64,000 bases of DNA from Cellvibrio sp. 79 (GTDB lineage: Bacteria > Pseudomonadota > Gammaproteobacteria > Pseudomonadales > Cellvibrionaceae), in the NCBI GenBank assembly GCA_003056245.1, contig MVDH01000006.1:124001-188000 (forward strand), given 5' to 3'. This document shows positions 19,094 to 26,478 of this stretch, piece after piece. Under the pieces are notes generated by a model. The model was not told the origin of the DNA and did not search any database. It worked only from the letters and a program-made list of their open reading frames with translations. The stretch's first letter is position 1. Each line of letters begins with the position of its first letter. The position numbers and the translations under genes were made by a program.

Positions 19094-19659
19094 TTTTTAA
19101 ATTACGTTGGGATAGAGAGAAGTTTTTAACTTTTGATATATCGCCAGACGATATCGAATATGTTCTCGGTGATTTCTTTCTTCTGGATGAACCCTTATGG
19201 TCAGAATTTTGGAAACCACTAAACGCAACTTTTTTTGATGACAGCGATAACGGCAAAGCGATAAAAGTTCCGGATATTACCGTGTGGCCCGGTAATGCAT
19301 GCCTGGCATTAAACGCCATTGCACTCGAGAAACTGAATCATTACTTGAAGGGGTACGGCGAGCTACTCCCAATAGAATCGGAAGGCAACCCCTATTGGCT
19401 TTTTCACTCTACCAAGCAAACCAATCTTGACCTTGTAGACCTTGAAAAAAGTGCGCGAACCATCAGTGAAACTGGCTACGTTGAGATGCAAGCTTTAACA
19501 TTCAATGAAAAAAAATGCGCTGATGAATTAATATTTTTATCGGAATTCAGTGATTACCGGGACATGTATTGCACAGAAGAATTCAAACAACTGGTTGAAT
19601 CTAACGGATTAAAAGGCCTGTATTTTTCTACTGATCTTGCGTGTGTAAACGAGCCTTAA
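19090..19659 (+). CDS. Imm11/DUF1629-like putative immunity protein
   Basis: 189 residues, acidic, no signal peptide, no transmembrane segment. The layout resembles imm11-family (DUF1629) proteins found next to polymorphic toxin domains: PDITVWPGNACLALNAIAL, then HYLKGYGELLPIESEG and YWLFHSTKQTNLDLVDLEKS, ending with LKGLYFSTDLACVNEP. Its ATG overlaps the stop of the AHH gene, so production is coupled. Neutralising the AHH protein is the obvious hypothesis, based on position and family resemblance only. Confidence 0.65.
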   Translation: MIFKLRWDREKFLTFDISPDDIEYVLGDFFLLDEPLWSEFWKPLNATFFDDSDNGKAIKVPDITVWPGNACLALNAIALEKLNHYLKGYGELLPIESEGNPYWLFHSTKQTNLDLVDLEKSARTISETGYVEMQALTFNEKKCADELIFLSEFSDYRDMYCTEEFKQLVESNGLKGLYFSTDLACVNEP

Positions 19660-19676
19660 TAATTCCTCCTTATCTC

Positions 19677-19704
19677 CGGGGCCAAAGTGCCCCGCTCTTT
19701 CTTA
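19677..19704 (+). terminator. Probable terminator of the AHH/immunity unit
   Basis: 6-bp G+C stem CGGGGC/GCCCCG (19677-19682 with 19689-19694), 6-base loop, then the T-rich CTCTTTCTTAAT. Lies 18 bases after the immunity-like stop. Confidence 0.75.
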
Positions 19705-19798
19705 ATCTTCTAGTAATACCTCGTAATTGTTGGTTATTAATTGTTGACGTATAAAACGCACGGGATTAATCTGCGGATGCAATGGCAAAATCCATTGC

Positions 19799-19995
19799 CA
19801 GGACTGGTACTCCTGCGAATATTCTGGGAGCAACAAGCGCGCTCTGCGCTTTTTTTGTTGCTGGCTTCGGCTACCTTACGTTTTGGTGGCTGGGCGGGGC
19901 TATCCTTCGGGGTGGGCCGGTTTCCTAGAGTTCCGGTAGTACCAACCCTGTCCAGTCGCCTCCATGACCTGGTACTCATGCGGACGGTTTTATAG
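19799..19995. repeat. G+C-rich fold-back element, likely non-coding
   Basis: About 195 bases of distinct composition in A+T-rich surroundings. It contains a near-perfect direct repeat (CTGGTACTCCTGCG at 19804-19817, CTGGTACTCATGCG at 19969-19982), an inverted copy AGTACCA (19938-19944) pairing with TGGTACT (19970-19976), and an 8-bp hairpin AGCAACAA/TTGTTGCT (19829-19836 with 19855-19862) enclosing GCGC/GCGC. Every frame through it is short or compositionally odd. It could be a structured RNA, a REP/MITE-like repeat, or a transposon scar; a genome search would decide. Confidence 0.5.
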
Positions 19996-20019
19996 GAAAT
20001 TGAACTCTGGGCTTGCATT

Positions 20020-20331
20020 ATGAAAAAGAATTCTGCTAACAACACTCCACATATTGATCCCCATCGTGTAATAACTCTCACTAAATTGCAACTCGCGATT
20101 TATTACACCGAAAAAATTGAAATAGTTGCCCCAAACGGCCAACCACTTACCGCAATCGGCAAATCAATTGATAAAAAAGCCGAATCACTTCGCCGTGAAA
20201 TGATGATAGATAATTTTTATTTGCTGGAAGATTTAATCTGCAGCTGCGGTGATGAACATTTAGAGATTTCAGGTCGCGGCGCGCTTGGATTGGCTAATGC
20301 ATTTTGGCAAGCGCAGGAAATCATTAAGTAA
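20020..20331 (+). CDS. Hypothetical protein, 103 aa
   Basis: Cytosolic-looking protein of 103 residues with no family I recognise. It has a KLQLAIYYTEKIE segment, a central amphipathic stretch IGKSIDKKAESLRREMM, and a C-terminal half with CSCGDEH and a GRGALGLANAFWQAQEII helix. Codon use resembles the neighbours, and a 10-bp hairpin follows the stop by 3 bases, which supports a real gene. The ribosome site is weak (CTGGGC upstream). Part of the accessory patch before folD. Confidence 0.55.
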   Translation: MKKNSANNTPHIDPHRVITLTKLQLAIYYTEKIEIVAPNGQPLTAIGKSIDKKAESLRREMMIDNFYLLEDLICSCGDEHLEISGRGALGLANAFWQAQEIIK

Positions 20332-20334
20332 AAA

Positions 20335-20364
20335 ATAAGGCGGCCTAAAAATGAGCCGCCTTAT
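20335..20364. terminator. Hairpin terminator between convergent small genes
   Basis: Perfect 10-bp stem ATAAGGCGGC/GCCGCCTTAT with a 10-base loop. On the minus strand it is followed by TTTTTTAC, a good terminator for the small gene ending at 20389; on the plus strand the T-run is short. Confidence 0.85.
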
Positions 20365-20388
20365 CAAATGAAGAACCATTAAAAATCC

Positions 20389-20538
20389 CTAATTCAGAAA
20401 ATTCTCACACTTCACATAAATCGCCACGTTCGGGCAAGCAGTTTTGTGTTCGTAATAAAGTAAAAAAGCAAATCCAACAACCAAAACAACACCAACAATC
20501 ATAATAATTTTTTTGGATGTACTCATTGCTTTTCGCAT
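20389..20538 (-). CDS. Small single-pass membrane protein, 49 aa
   Basis: Starts at ATG 20538, preceded by GGGGAAA at good spacing, which is why I prefer it to the longer frame reaching 20718. The product has a basic N-terminus (MRKAMSTSKK), one transmembrane helix (IIMIVGVVLVVGFAFLLYY) and a short tail with two cysteines (TACPN, VKCEN). No family recognised. A terminator lies downstream on the same strand. Could equally be a chance frame; the ribosome site and terminator argue for a gene. Confidence 0.5.
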   Translation of the reverse strand: MRKAMSTSKKIIMIVGVVLVVGFAFLLYYEHKTACPNVAIYVKCENFLN

Positions 20539-20854
20539 TTGAATTTCCCCTTTCAGCGCTTGAGGTGCTTTAAAACAATTGATGTTACTAAGAGTGATGC
20601 GGCCAATGTTTAGTTCAGTGGGCATCCTTGAATGGAGAAAAGGTCCACAATAGCGACGTTGAGTGGCTTGACAGAACGCATAACTCTTTGTTTTATATGA
20701 TTTTTTATAGATAACCATTGCACCACCCTAACCTCAATCGGCGTTTAAATACCCAAATAAATTAAATTCCCTTGGCGGTGCATGGCTGCTGTGGGAAAAT
20801 GCCGGCCATTTCATTTCAGCCCTTTTTCAATTCATCTTGCAGGTATTAGCACTT
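20539..20854. other. Intergenic region upstream of folD
   Basis: About 315 bases between divergently read genes. It must hold the folD promoter. A minus-strand frame extends the small membrane gene upstream to 20718, but that part has no ribosome site and no recognisable content. No hairpin of note. Confidence 0.4.
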
Positions 20855-21700
20855 ATGTCCGCACTTGTACTGGATGGCAAAGCCCTTGCCGAAAAAACCG
20901 AACAGGAACTCTCTGCACGCGTTGCCGCGCTAAAAGCCCGCAGCAACGGTCAAACGCCGATTCTTGCCACCATCCTCGTAGGTGAAGATCCAGCGTCGGC
21001 AACCTACGTAAAAATGAAGGGCAATGCCTGTACCCGCATTGGTATGGAGTCGTTGAAAGTTGAACTTCCTTCATCGACTACCACCGAACAATTACTGGCC
21101 AAAATCCAGGAGTTGAATAACAACCCCAATGTTCACGGTATTTTGTTGCAGCACCCTGTTCCCCACCAAATTGACGAGCGTTTGTGCTTCGATGCAATTA
21201 ATGCAGAAAAAGATGTAGACGGCGTAACTTGCCTGGGCTTTGGCCGCATGAGCATGGGCGAAGAAGCCTATGGATGTGCAACACCAAAGGGCATTATGCG
21301 TTTACTGGAAGCCTATGGAATTGAGCTGTCAGGCAAGCATGCCGTTGTTGTTGGTCGCAGCCCTATTCTGGGCAAACCAATGGCACTGATGCTGTTGAAT
21401 GCAAATGCGACAGTGACTATTTGCCATTCGCGCACGCAAAACCTGCCAGCATTAATTAAACAAGCTGACATATTGGTCGGCGCCGTTGGCAAACCTGAAT
21501 TTATTAAAGCCGAGTGGATTAAAGACGGCGCGGTTGTTGTTGATGCTGGCTACCACCCTGGTGGCGTTGGTGATATTGAATTGAAGCCATTGATTGATCG
21601 CGTTGCGGCTTACACTCCGGTTCCCGGTGGTGTTGGTCCAATGACAATTAACACCCTGATTTACCAAACCGTAGATTCGGGCGAAAAGAAAATCGGCTAA
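20855..21700 (+). CDS. folD: Bifunctional methylene-THF dehydrogenase/methenyl-THF cyclohydrolase
   Basis: Interconverts 5,10-methylene- and 10-formyl-tetrahydrofolate using NADP+. 281 residues from ATG 20855 ([16 protein letters not shown]); a TTG six codons earlier is unlikely. Signatures: [18 protein letters not shown] with catalytic Lys and Tyr, [13 protein letters not shown], and the Rossmann part [18 protein letters not shown], ending with [12 protein letters not shown]. Standard length. One-carbon metabolism partner to folE and pabC elsewhere in the window. Confidence 0.97.
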   Translation: MSALVLDGKALAEKTEQELSARVAALKARSNGQTPILATILVGEDPASATYVKMKGNACTRIGMESLKVELPSSTTTEQLLAKIQELNNNPNVHGILLQHPVPHQIDERLCFDAINAEKDVDGVTCLGFGRMSMGEEAYGCATPKGIMRLLEAYGIELSGKHAVVVGRSPILGKPMALMLLNANATVTICHSRTQNLPALIKQADILVGAVGKPEFIKAEWIKDGAVVVDAGYHPGGVGDIELKPLIDRVAAYTPVPGGVGPMTINTLIYQTVDSGEKKIG

Positions 21701-21763
21701 TTTTATACTCGATAATTCGTTCGAATTTATTTCTCACGTTGTATTTTTTAAGGAGCAAAAAAG

Positions 21764-22066
21764 ATGCGTAATGTAGTTATGTTGATTGGTGTTATTACAA
21801 TGAGCGGCAATGCTTTTGCCGTTGAACCGGTGAAATACACCTGTACTTTGAATAATGCCGAACGAATTATTGAAGTGAGCTACACCGGCGACAAAGCAGT
21901 GCCCTGTGCGGTTAATTACACCAAAGATGGAGCTACACAGAGCTTGTGGAATTATGAATCCACCGAAGGGCAATGCGAAGCTAAAGCCACTGAGTTTGTT
22001 GAAAAACAAAAATCCTGGGGCTGGAGTTGCACAGAAAATACTGCGGACGCACCTGTAGCCCAGTAA
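21764..22066 (+). CDS. Small periplasmic hypothetical protein
   Basis: 100 residues. A clear signal peptide (MRNVVMLIGVITMSGNAFA, cleavage after AFA, about residue 19) is followed by a compact mature domain with four cysteines (YTCTL, VPCAV, GQCEA, WSCTE) that could form two disulfides. A strong AGGAG ribosome site precedes the ATG, and a perfect terminator lies 22 bases after the stop. Family not recognised; small disulfide-bonded proteins of this form are common in Pseudomonas relatives. Confidence 0.75.
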   Translation: MRNVVMLIGVITMSGNAFAVEPVKYTCTLNNAERIIEVSYTGDKAVPCAVNYTKDGATQSLWNYESTEGQCEAKATEFVEKQKSWGWSCTENTADAPVAQ

Positions 22067-22087
22067 CAATTAAATTCTGTTGTCACT

Positions 22088-22113
22088 AAAAAGCAGGCTC
22101 ATGCCTGCTTTTT
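22088..22113 (+). terminator. Rho-independent terminator
   Basis: 11-bp stem AAAAAGCAGGC/GCCTGCTTTTT with a TCAT tetraloop, then ATTTTC. Ends the small periplasmic protein gene. Confidence 0.93.
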
Positions 22114-22170
22114 ATTTTCACAAACCGGAATAGTTATCGCACAACAACGTTATCTATTTGTGATATTTAA

Positions 22171-22935
22171 ATGCCTGAACATTTACCCATTATTTACCGC
22201 GATGACTATCTAGTCGCCATTAATAAGCCCAGCGGGTTATTGGTACATCGCAGCGAAATTGATCGCCACGAAACGCGCTTTGCAATGCAATTAGTGCGCG
22301 ATCAAATCGGGCAACACGTATTTCCTGTTCATCGGCTTGATAAACCCACCGCCGGTGTTTTGGTGCTTGCGCTTTCTGCTGAAGTCGCAAAAAAAATGGG
22401 TGATATTTTTTTCCTCCATGACCTCGAAAAAAAGTATCTCGCATTGGTGCGTGGTCACGCTCCCGCCACAGTAACGGTAGATCACCCACTCATCGAAGAG
22501 CATGATAAATACACAGATAAAAAAGCGCGCACAGATAAACCGGCACAAGCTGCACTGACCGAATTTAAAACACTGGCAACCATTGAATTACCATTTAGCG
22601 TGGATAAATATCCCTGCACCCGCTATTCATTGGTTGAATGCAAACCTAAAACAGGTCGCAAACATCAGCTTCGCCGCCATTTGAAACATATTAGCCACCC
22701 AATCATTGGTGATGCCAAACATGGGAAGGGAATTCATAACCGTTTTTTTCAGGAACAGTTTGATTGCAGCGGGTTAATGCTGTCAGCGACTGAATTACAC
22801 TTTAACCATCCGGTAACTCAAGAACCTGTCAATCTGATTGCACCATTGGAAGAAAAATTCGTTCGCATCCTGCATAAATTTAATTGGCACAATAGCGTGC
22901 CCTCTTCCTGGCTGGAGCCTTTTGATGCGCCTTGA
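22171..22935 (+). CDS. truC: tRNA pseudouridine(65) synthase TruC
   Basis: Makes pseudouridine 65 in certain tRNAs. 254 residues, RluA superfamily. Early AINKPSGLLVHRSEID and DQIGQHVFPVHRLDKPTAGVLVLAL; the catalytic Asp is in HRLDKPT. KPKTGRKHQLRRHLKHISHPIIGD is the TruC form of the C-terminal signature. Similarity to E. coli TruC is close throughout. First gene of a coupled RNA-modification operon: rsuA begins 11 bases before the truC stop. Confidence 0.93.
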   Translation: MPEHLPIIYRDDYLVAINKPSGLLVHRSEIDRHETRFAMQLVRDQIGQHVFPVHRLDKPTAGVLVLALSAEVAKKMGDIFFLHDLEKKYLALVRGHAPATVTVDHPLIEEHDKYTDKKARTDKPAQAALTEFKTLATIELPFSVDKYPCTRYSLVECKPKTGRKHQLRRHLKHISHPIIGDAKHGKGIHNRFFQEQFDCSGLMLSATELHFNHPVTQEPVNLIAPLEEKFVRILHKFNWHNSVPSSWLEPFDAP

Positions 22936-23620
22936 TAAATTTTTAAGCCAGTACACCGATTATTCCCGTTCCCAAATCCAGCAGCTGGTTAAAGCTGCAC
23001 GTGTAACAGTGAACGGGGAGATTGTACGCAAAGCCGATAATAAATTACGTGGCGACGAACAAGTTAGGCTAGATGATCAACTTATCCAAGCATTTAGTAA
23101 CCGCTACATTATGCTGCATAAACCATTAGGTTATGTTTGTGCAAATAACGATAGCGAACATCCGGTCGTAGTCGATTTGTTAGCTGTTCCGCGCAAGCAA
23201 GATTTGCAAATTGCAGGCCGGTTGGATTTAGATACTACCGGCTTGGTATTGTTGACTGATGATGGGCAATGGAATCACCGCATTACTGCACCGAAACAGG
23301 AATGTGCAAAAACTTACCTGGTTACTACTGCGGAACCAATTCATCACGATGTTATTTCTCTCTTTGCACAAGGAGTGCAATTACATGGAGAGAAACATCT
23401 GACTCGCCCCGCGCAACTGGATATTCTCAACTCTCATTCTGCACGCTTGCAAATCCACGAAGGAAAATATCACCAGGTTAAACGTATGTTTGCCGCAACA
23501 GGTAACCGCGTTGTACAACTGCATCGCGAAAGTATTGGCAATATCCTGTTAGATTCTCAGCTTGCTCCCGGCGAGTATCGTCCACTGACTGAAACTGAAA
23601 TACAGGAAGCACTGCAATGA
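22925..23620 (+). CDS. rsuA: 16S rRNA pseudouridine(516) synthase RsuA
   Basis: Converts U516 of 16S rRNA to pseudouridine. 231 residues from ATG 22925. The N-terminal S4 RNA-binding domain (MRLDKFLSQYTDYSRSQIQQ, VTVNGEIV) precedes the catalytic domain with HKPLGYVCAN, the active-site AGRLDLDTTGLVLLTDDG (Asp in RLDLDT) and YHQVKRMFAATGNRV. A longer frame to 22838 lies inside truC and encodes nothing family-like. Overlaps truC by 11 bases and rsmC by 4. Confidence 0.94.
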   Translation: MRLDKFLSQYTDYSRSQIQQLVKAARVTVNGEIVRKADNKLRGDEQVRLDDQLIQAFSNRYIMLHKPLGYVCANNDSEHPVVVDLLAVPRKQDLQIAGRLDLDTTGLVLLTDDGQWNHRITAPKQECAKTYLVTTAEPIHHDVISLFAQGVQLHGEKHLTRPAQLDILNSHSARLQIHEGKYHQVKRMFAATGNRVVQLHRESIGNILLDSQLAPGEYRPLTETEIQEALQ

Positions 23621-24681
23621 GTGACCAAGCGCTGGATTGGATCGTGAATGCGCTTCGCGAAAACAGAACCCAAAATGATCAGCAACTTGTGTGGTGCACG
23701 GATGAAAACGCGTTAAATGGCCTGCCAAATTTACAACACGCAAACTTACAAGTAATTACGAATCGCTGGGATATTGCTGAACAAGCGAAAAATCGTCAAC
23801 TACAGGTACAATTTTCCGATTTTAATTTCAGACATCAAGGCGATTGCACGCTGGATGGATTTTTTTATCGCGTATCCAAAGAAAAACCGCTGGTACATCA
23901 TTTATTAAATCAAGCGTGGCGCTGTTTAAAAACGGGTGGTGAGCTATGGGTATCCGGTTTTAAAAATGACGGGACCAAAACGTATATCGAGAAAATTGCC
24001 AAATTATTGGGTTGCGAAAAATCCATCAAAAAAAATGGACAGGTCTACAGCGCCCAATTAATTAAACATGCGCCTTTCGATGCTCAACAACAGCTGGATG
24101 CCAACGATTACGATCTGGTGCGCCCGATTGTTCCAGAATCCGGACTGAACCTGGTGAGCAAACCCGGGTTGTTTGGCTGGAATAAAATTGATGCTGGCAG
24201 CGCCTTGTTGATCCAACAATTGGATAGCGTTTTCGCCAATCGCCCTGCCCCACAGACTTGCCTCGATCTGGGCTGCGGCTATGGCTATCTGACTGTAGCC
24301 GCCGCCAAGCAAACAGTTACCGCCGGAATCACCAACTGGATACTGACTGATAACAATGCCGCCGCATTACAAATAGCGGCGGAAAACCTGCGCATCAACC
24401 AGATTAATGGCGAAGTCATTGGCGCCGATGCAGGTTCCGGCATTCACGCTAAAGCAGACCTTTTGTTATGTAATCCGCCGTTTCATCAAGGGTTTAGTGT
24501 GGACGGAGATCTAACCGACAAATTCCTGGCAAACGCCAGTCGCCTGCTGGCGCCCAATGGTATTGCGGTCTTTGTGGTCAACCAGTTTATTCCATTGGAA
24601 CGCAAGGCTGCCCCGCTCTTCCGTCAGGTTAAAACCCTGATCGACAACGGGAGTTTCAAGGTCATAAGCCTTTCCCAATGA
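23617..24681 (+). CDS. rsmC: RsmC/RlmG-type rRNA guanine-N2 methyltransferase
   Basis: 354 residues in two parts, like RsmC (m2G1207 of 16S rRNA): a degenerate N-terminal methyltransferase-like domain, then a catalytic domain with SAM motif CLDLGCGYGYLTVAAA (about residues 210-225) and the substrate tetrapeptide NPPF in LLCNPPFHQGF. FGWNKIDAGSALLIQQL matches the RsmC linker before motif I. RlmG (23S) is closely related and cannot be excluded; position behind rsuA favours a 16S target. ATGA overlap with rsuA. Confidence 0.82.
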   Translation: MSDQALDWIVNALRENRTQNDQQLVWCTDENALNGLPNLQHANLQVITNRWDIAEQAKNRQLQVQFSDFNFRHQGDCTLDGFFYRVSKEKPLVHHLLNQAWRCLKTGGELWVSGFKNDGTKTYIEKIAKLLGCEKSIKKNGQVYSAQLIKHAPFDAQQQLDANDYDLVRPIVPESGLNLVSKPGLFGWNKIDAGSALLIQQLDSVFANRPAPQTCLDLGCGYGYLTVAAAKQTVTAGITNWILTDNNAAALQIAAENLRINQINGEVIGADAGSGIHAKADLLLCNPPFHQGFSVDGDLTDKFLANASRLLAPNGIAVFVVNQFIPLERKAAPLFRQVKTLIDNGSFKVISLSQ

Positions 24682-24795
24682 AGCACATTTAGTACCTGTA
24701 AGCCCGGTTTTGCCCAGCAAAAATACAGCCTGTGGAATTAATAGACAGCTTTGAATTCATTGGCATTTTTTTCAGGGGAAAGGTGTAAAAAACGG

Positions 24796-24824
24796 TTGAC
24801 CAACCAAAATCGCCTCTATATGAT
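24796..24824 (+). promoter_or_regulatory. Sigma-70 promoter of the first tRNA-Asn
   Basis: TTGACC (24796-24801), 17-base spacer, TATGAT (24819-24824), then GCGCACCAC, a G+C-rich discriminator shared with the promoter of the tRNA-Pro cluster. Confidence 0.8.
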
Positions 24825-24854
24825 GCGCACCACTTCCGCAGAGGAAGTCACCGA

Positions 24855-24930
24855 TCCGCCTTAGCTCAGTCGGTAGAGCAAATGACTGTTAATCATTGGG
24901 TCGCTGGTTCGAGTCCAGCAGGCGGAGCCA
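24855..24930 (+). tRNA. tRNA-Asn (anticodon GTT), copy 1
   Basis: 76 bases with encoded CCA. TCCGCCT/AGGCGGA acceptor stem, anticodon loop CTGTTAA giving GTT, T-loop GTTCGAGTC. Sequence identical to the copy at 25523. Confidence 0.97.
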
Positions 24931-24942
24931 GAATTAAATGAG

Positions 24943-24972
24943 AAAGGCCGCATAATAATGCGGCCTTTTTTA
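24943..24972 (+). terminator. Terminator after tRNA-Asn copy 1
   Basis: 11-bp stem AAAGGCCGCAT/ATGCGGCCTTT, AATA loop, T-run. Ends the single-gene tRNA transcript. Confidence 0.93.
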
Positions 24973-25072
24973 TGCGCGATAGATTTGCAACCGTCGAATA
25001 GTCAAATCCTGTACCCATAACCGGATACATACAGATTACTTAACGAATACCCTCTTTTTATTGGAGCATCCC

Positions 25073-25354
25073 ATGTTTAAAGTGAATGAATATTTCGGTG
25101 GCGCAGTTAAGTCCATCGCTTTCCAAACCGAAACCCTGCCAGCGACTATTGGTGTTATGGCCAAAGGCGAATACGAATTCGGTACCAGCCAAAAAGAATA
25201 CATGACCGTAGTCAGCGGCAGCCTCACTGTGGTATTGCCAGGTAGCGATAAAGCACAAACCTTTGCCGCTGGCGAAACATTTATTGTTGAAGCGAACCAA
25301 CGCTTCAAAGTGGCTGCGGATGTTGAAACTTCTTATCTGTGCAAATACGAATAA
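25073..25354 (+). CDS. ppnP: Pyrimidine/purine nucleoside phosphorylase PpnP (cupin)
   Basis: Small cupin enzyme (former DUF1255/YaiE) that splits nucleosides with phosphate to base and ribose 1-phosphate. 93 residues; starts [15 protein letters not shown] like E. coli PpnP (SNEYFSGKVKSIGF), keeps [26 protein letters not shown] and the C-terminal [12 protein letters not shown] lies 8-11 bases upstream of ATG 25073; the TTG at 25061 is rejected since it overlaps that ribosome site. Sits alone between the two tRNA-Asn genes with its own terminator. Confidence 0.93.
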   Translation: MFKVNEYFGGAVKSIAFQTETLPATIGVMAKGEYEFGTSQKEYMTVVSGSLTVVLPGSDKAQTFAAGETFIVEANQRFKVAADVETSYLCKYE

Positions 25355-25397
25355 GATTTCAAATACATTAGTATTTTCAGCTGTACACCAGCTAATC

Positions 25398-25423
25398 AAA
25401 AAAGGCGCTTTTGCGCCTTTTTT
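25398..25423 (+). terminator. Terminator after ppnP
   Basis: 11-bp stem AAAAAAGGCGC/GCGCCTTTTTT with a TTTT loop and further T-run. Confidence 0.93.
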
Positions 25424-25466
25424 TGTTTTTCTTATTCCACTTTTTACTAGAAGATGGGCAAAAGCG

Positions 25467-25495
25467 TTGACCAATAGAAAGTGCATCGTTATTAT
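25467..25495 (+). promoter_or_regulatory. Sigma-70 promoter of the second tRNA-Asn
   Basis: TTGACC (25467-25472), 17-base spacer, TATTAT (25490-25495), then GCGCGCC discriminator. Closely matches the other tRNA promoters of the window. Confidence 0.85.
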
Positions 25496-25522
25496 GCGCG
25501 CCTTCTCGCAGGAGATAGCCGT

Positions 25523-25598
25523 TCCGCCTTAGCTCAGTCGGTAGAGCAAATGACTGTTAATCATTGGGTCGCTGGTTCGAGTCCAGCAGGCGGAGCCA
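25523..25598 (+). tRNA. tRNA-Asn (anticodon GTT), copy 2
   Basis: 76 bases, identical to the first copy, with encoded CCA. Followed by a small hairpin GTTTGC/GCAAAC (25606-25621) and then a terminator. Promoter and tRNA similarity point to an old local duplication around ppnP. Confidence 0.97.
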
Positions 25599-25627
25599 GA
25601 TTTAAGTTTGCAAAAGCAAACGCCTAC

Positions 25628-25657
25628 AAAAAAGCCGCAATTATTGCGGCTTTTTTG
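25628..25657. terminator. Bidirectional terminator overlapping a stop codon
   Basis: 13-bp stem AAAAAAGCCGCAA/TTGCGGCTTTTTT with a 3-base loop TTA at 25641-25643. The loop is the stop codon (TAA, minus strand) of the convergent pseudouridine synthase gene, so one hairpin serves tRNA-Asn and that gene. Confidence 0.92.
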
Positions 25658-26345
25658 TTTTCAGTACTGGCCAAGGCAATAACCAGGGCTCGCACCATTC
25701 CTCAATTGCCGATTTAAAACTTTCTGCACAAAAATGTTCACCTTCACGCGGCATCGCAGTAAAACGATATTGCTCGCCATTAAATAAAAAACCCACACTA
25801 AATGCATGCAGATAAGTGCGATCATTCAATACATCCGCATGATCGCCGCCATAAAGCTCATCACCTAAAATAGGTGCGCCCAGGCTTTTTAATGCAACAC
25901 GGATTTGATGGGTTTTACCAGTGTGCGGTTTTACGATAAACAAACGCAAACCATCACCGATGCCTTTATTAAAAAACTGTGTGATTGCCGGGTTTTCGCT
26001 GCCGGGTAATAACTTCCAGGCACCACGTCTTGCGGGTGCCATATCCCCCTTTACCAAACCTTGTTTTTTGAGCGGTTTTTTAGCACTGATTGCCAGATAA
26101 AATTTTTCCACTTCGCGATTTGCAAATGCTTGCGTCAATGCAAGATTAGCTACTGCATTTTTTGCCATAACCAATAAACCCGAAGTTACTTTATCCAATC
26201 GATGCACAGGAAAAAGCTCGGTAAAACCTTCGCGCTGTTTAAGCGTTTCGAATACACCGGGTTCACCGGATTCGCTGTGAAAACTGGCTCCCGGTTTTTT
26301 ATAGATCACTACAAAATCAGGATGATTTTCAATAATTTCATACAT
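25641..26345 (-). CDS. RluA-family pseudouridine synthase
   Basis: 234 residues of the RluA superfamily, compact type without an S4 domain. FVVIYKKPGASFHSESG opens the fold; the catalytic Asp is in FPVHRLDKVTSGLLVMAK; RLFIVKPHTGKTHQIRVALKSLGAPILGDELYGG is the C-terminal signature. It corresponds to the TIGR01621-type family of unassigned RNA target. The end of the coding sequence forms one arm of the terminator shared with tRNA-Asn. Transcribed away from the candidate RNA at 26479. Confidence 0.9.
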   Translation of the reverse strand: MYEIIENHPDFVVIYKKPGASFHSESGEPGVFETLKQREGFTELFPVHRLDKVTSGLLVMAKNAVANLALTQAFANREVEKFYLAISAKKPLKKQGLVKGDMAPARRGAWKLLPGSENPAITQFFNKGIGDGLRLFIVKPHTGKTHQIRVALKSLGAPILGDELYGGDHADVLNDRTYLHAFSVGFLFNGEQYRFTAMPREGEHFCAESFKSAIEEWCEPWLLPWPVLKTKKPQ

Positions 26346-26466
26346 AACAACAAACCGCGACAGAGGTTAAAGCAGAATACCAGCCATAGATTTTTTCGAC
26401 TATAAAAAGCCGATCAATGTGACTCAAAAGACTAAACTACCCCCTAGCGGCAAAAATCGACATAGC

Positions 26467-26472
26467 TATAAT
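26467..26472 (+). promoter_or_regulatory. -10 element (TATAAT) of the candidate structured RNA
   Basis: A consensus TATAAT at 26467-26472; the predicted start 7 bases on (26479) is the first base of the outer stem of the RNA below. No good -35 is visible, so the promoter may be weak or activator-dependent. Confidence 0.6.
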
Positions 26473-26478
26473 CAACTC

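Noticed and set aside
19737-20081. Frames on both strands through the G+C-rich element
   Set aside because: Both are arginine/serine/proline-rich translations of a fold-back sequence. A short minus-strand stretch ending at 19702 looks more protein-like but stops interrupt it within 60 codons upstream.
18043-20854. Genomic island integrated at tRNA-His
   Set aside because: No integrase and no second copy of the tRNA 3' end found; the patch may be acquired, but the mechanism is not visible.
25481-25717. Plus-strand frame across tRNA-Asn copy 2
   Set aside because: Sense translation of the tRNA (VEQMTVNHWVAGSSPAGGA), a recurrent annotation artefact.
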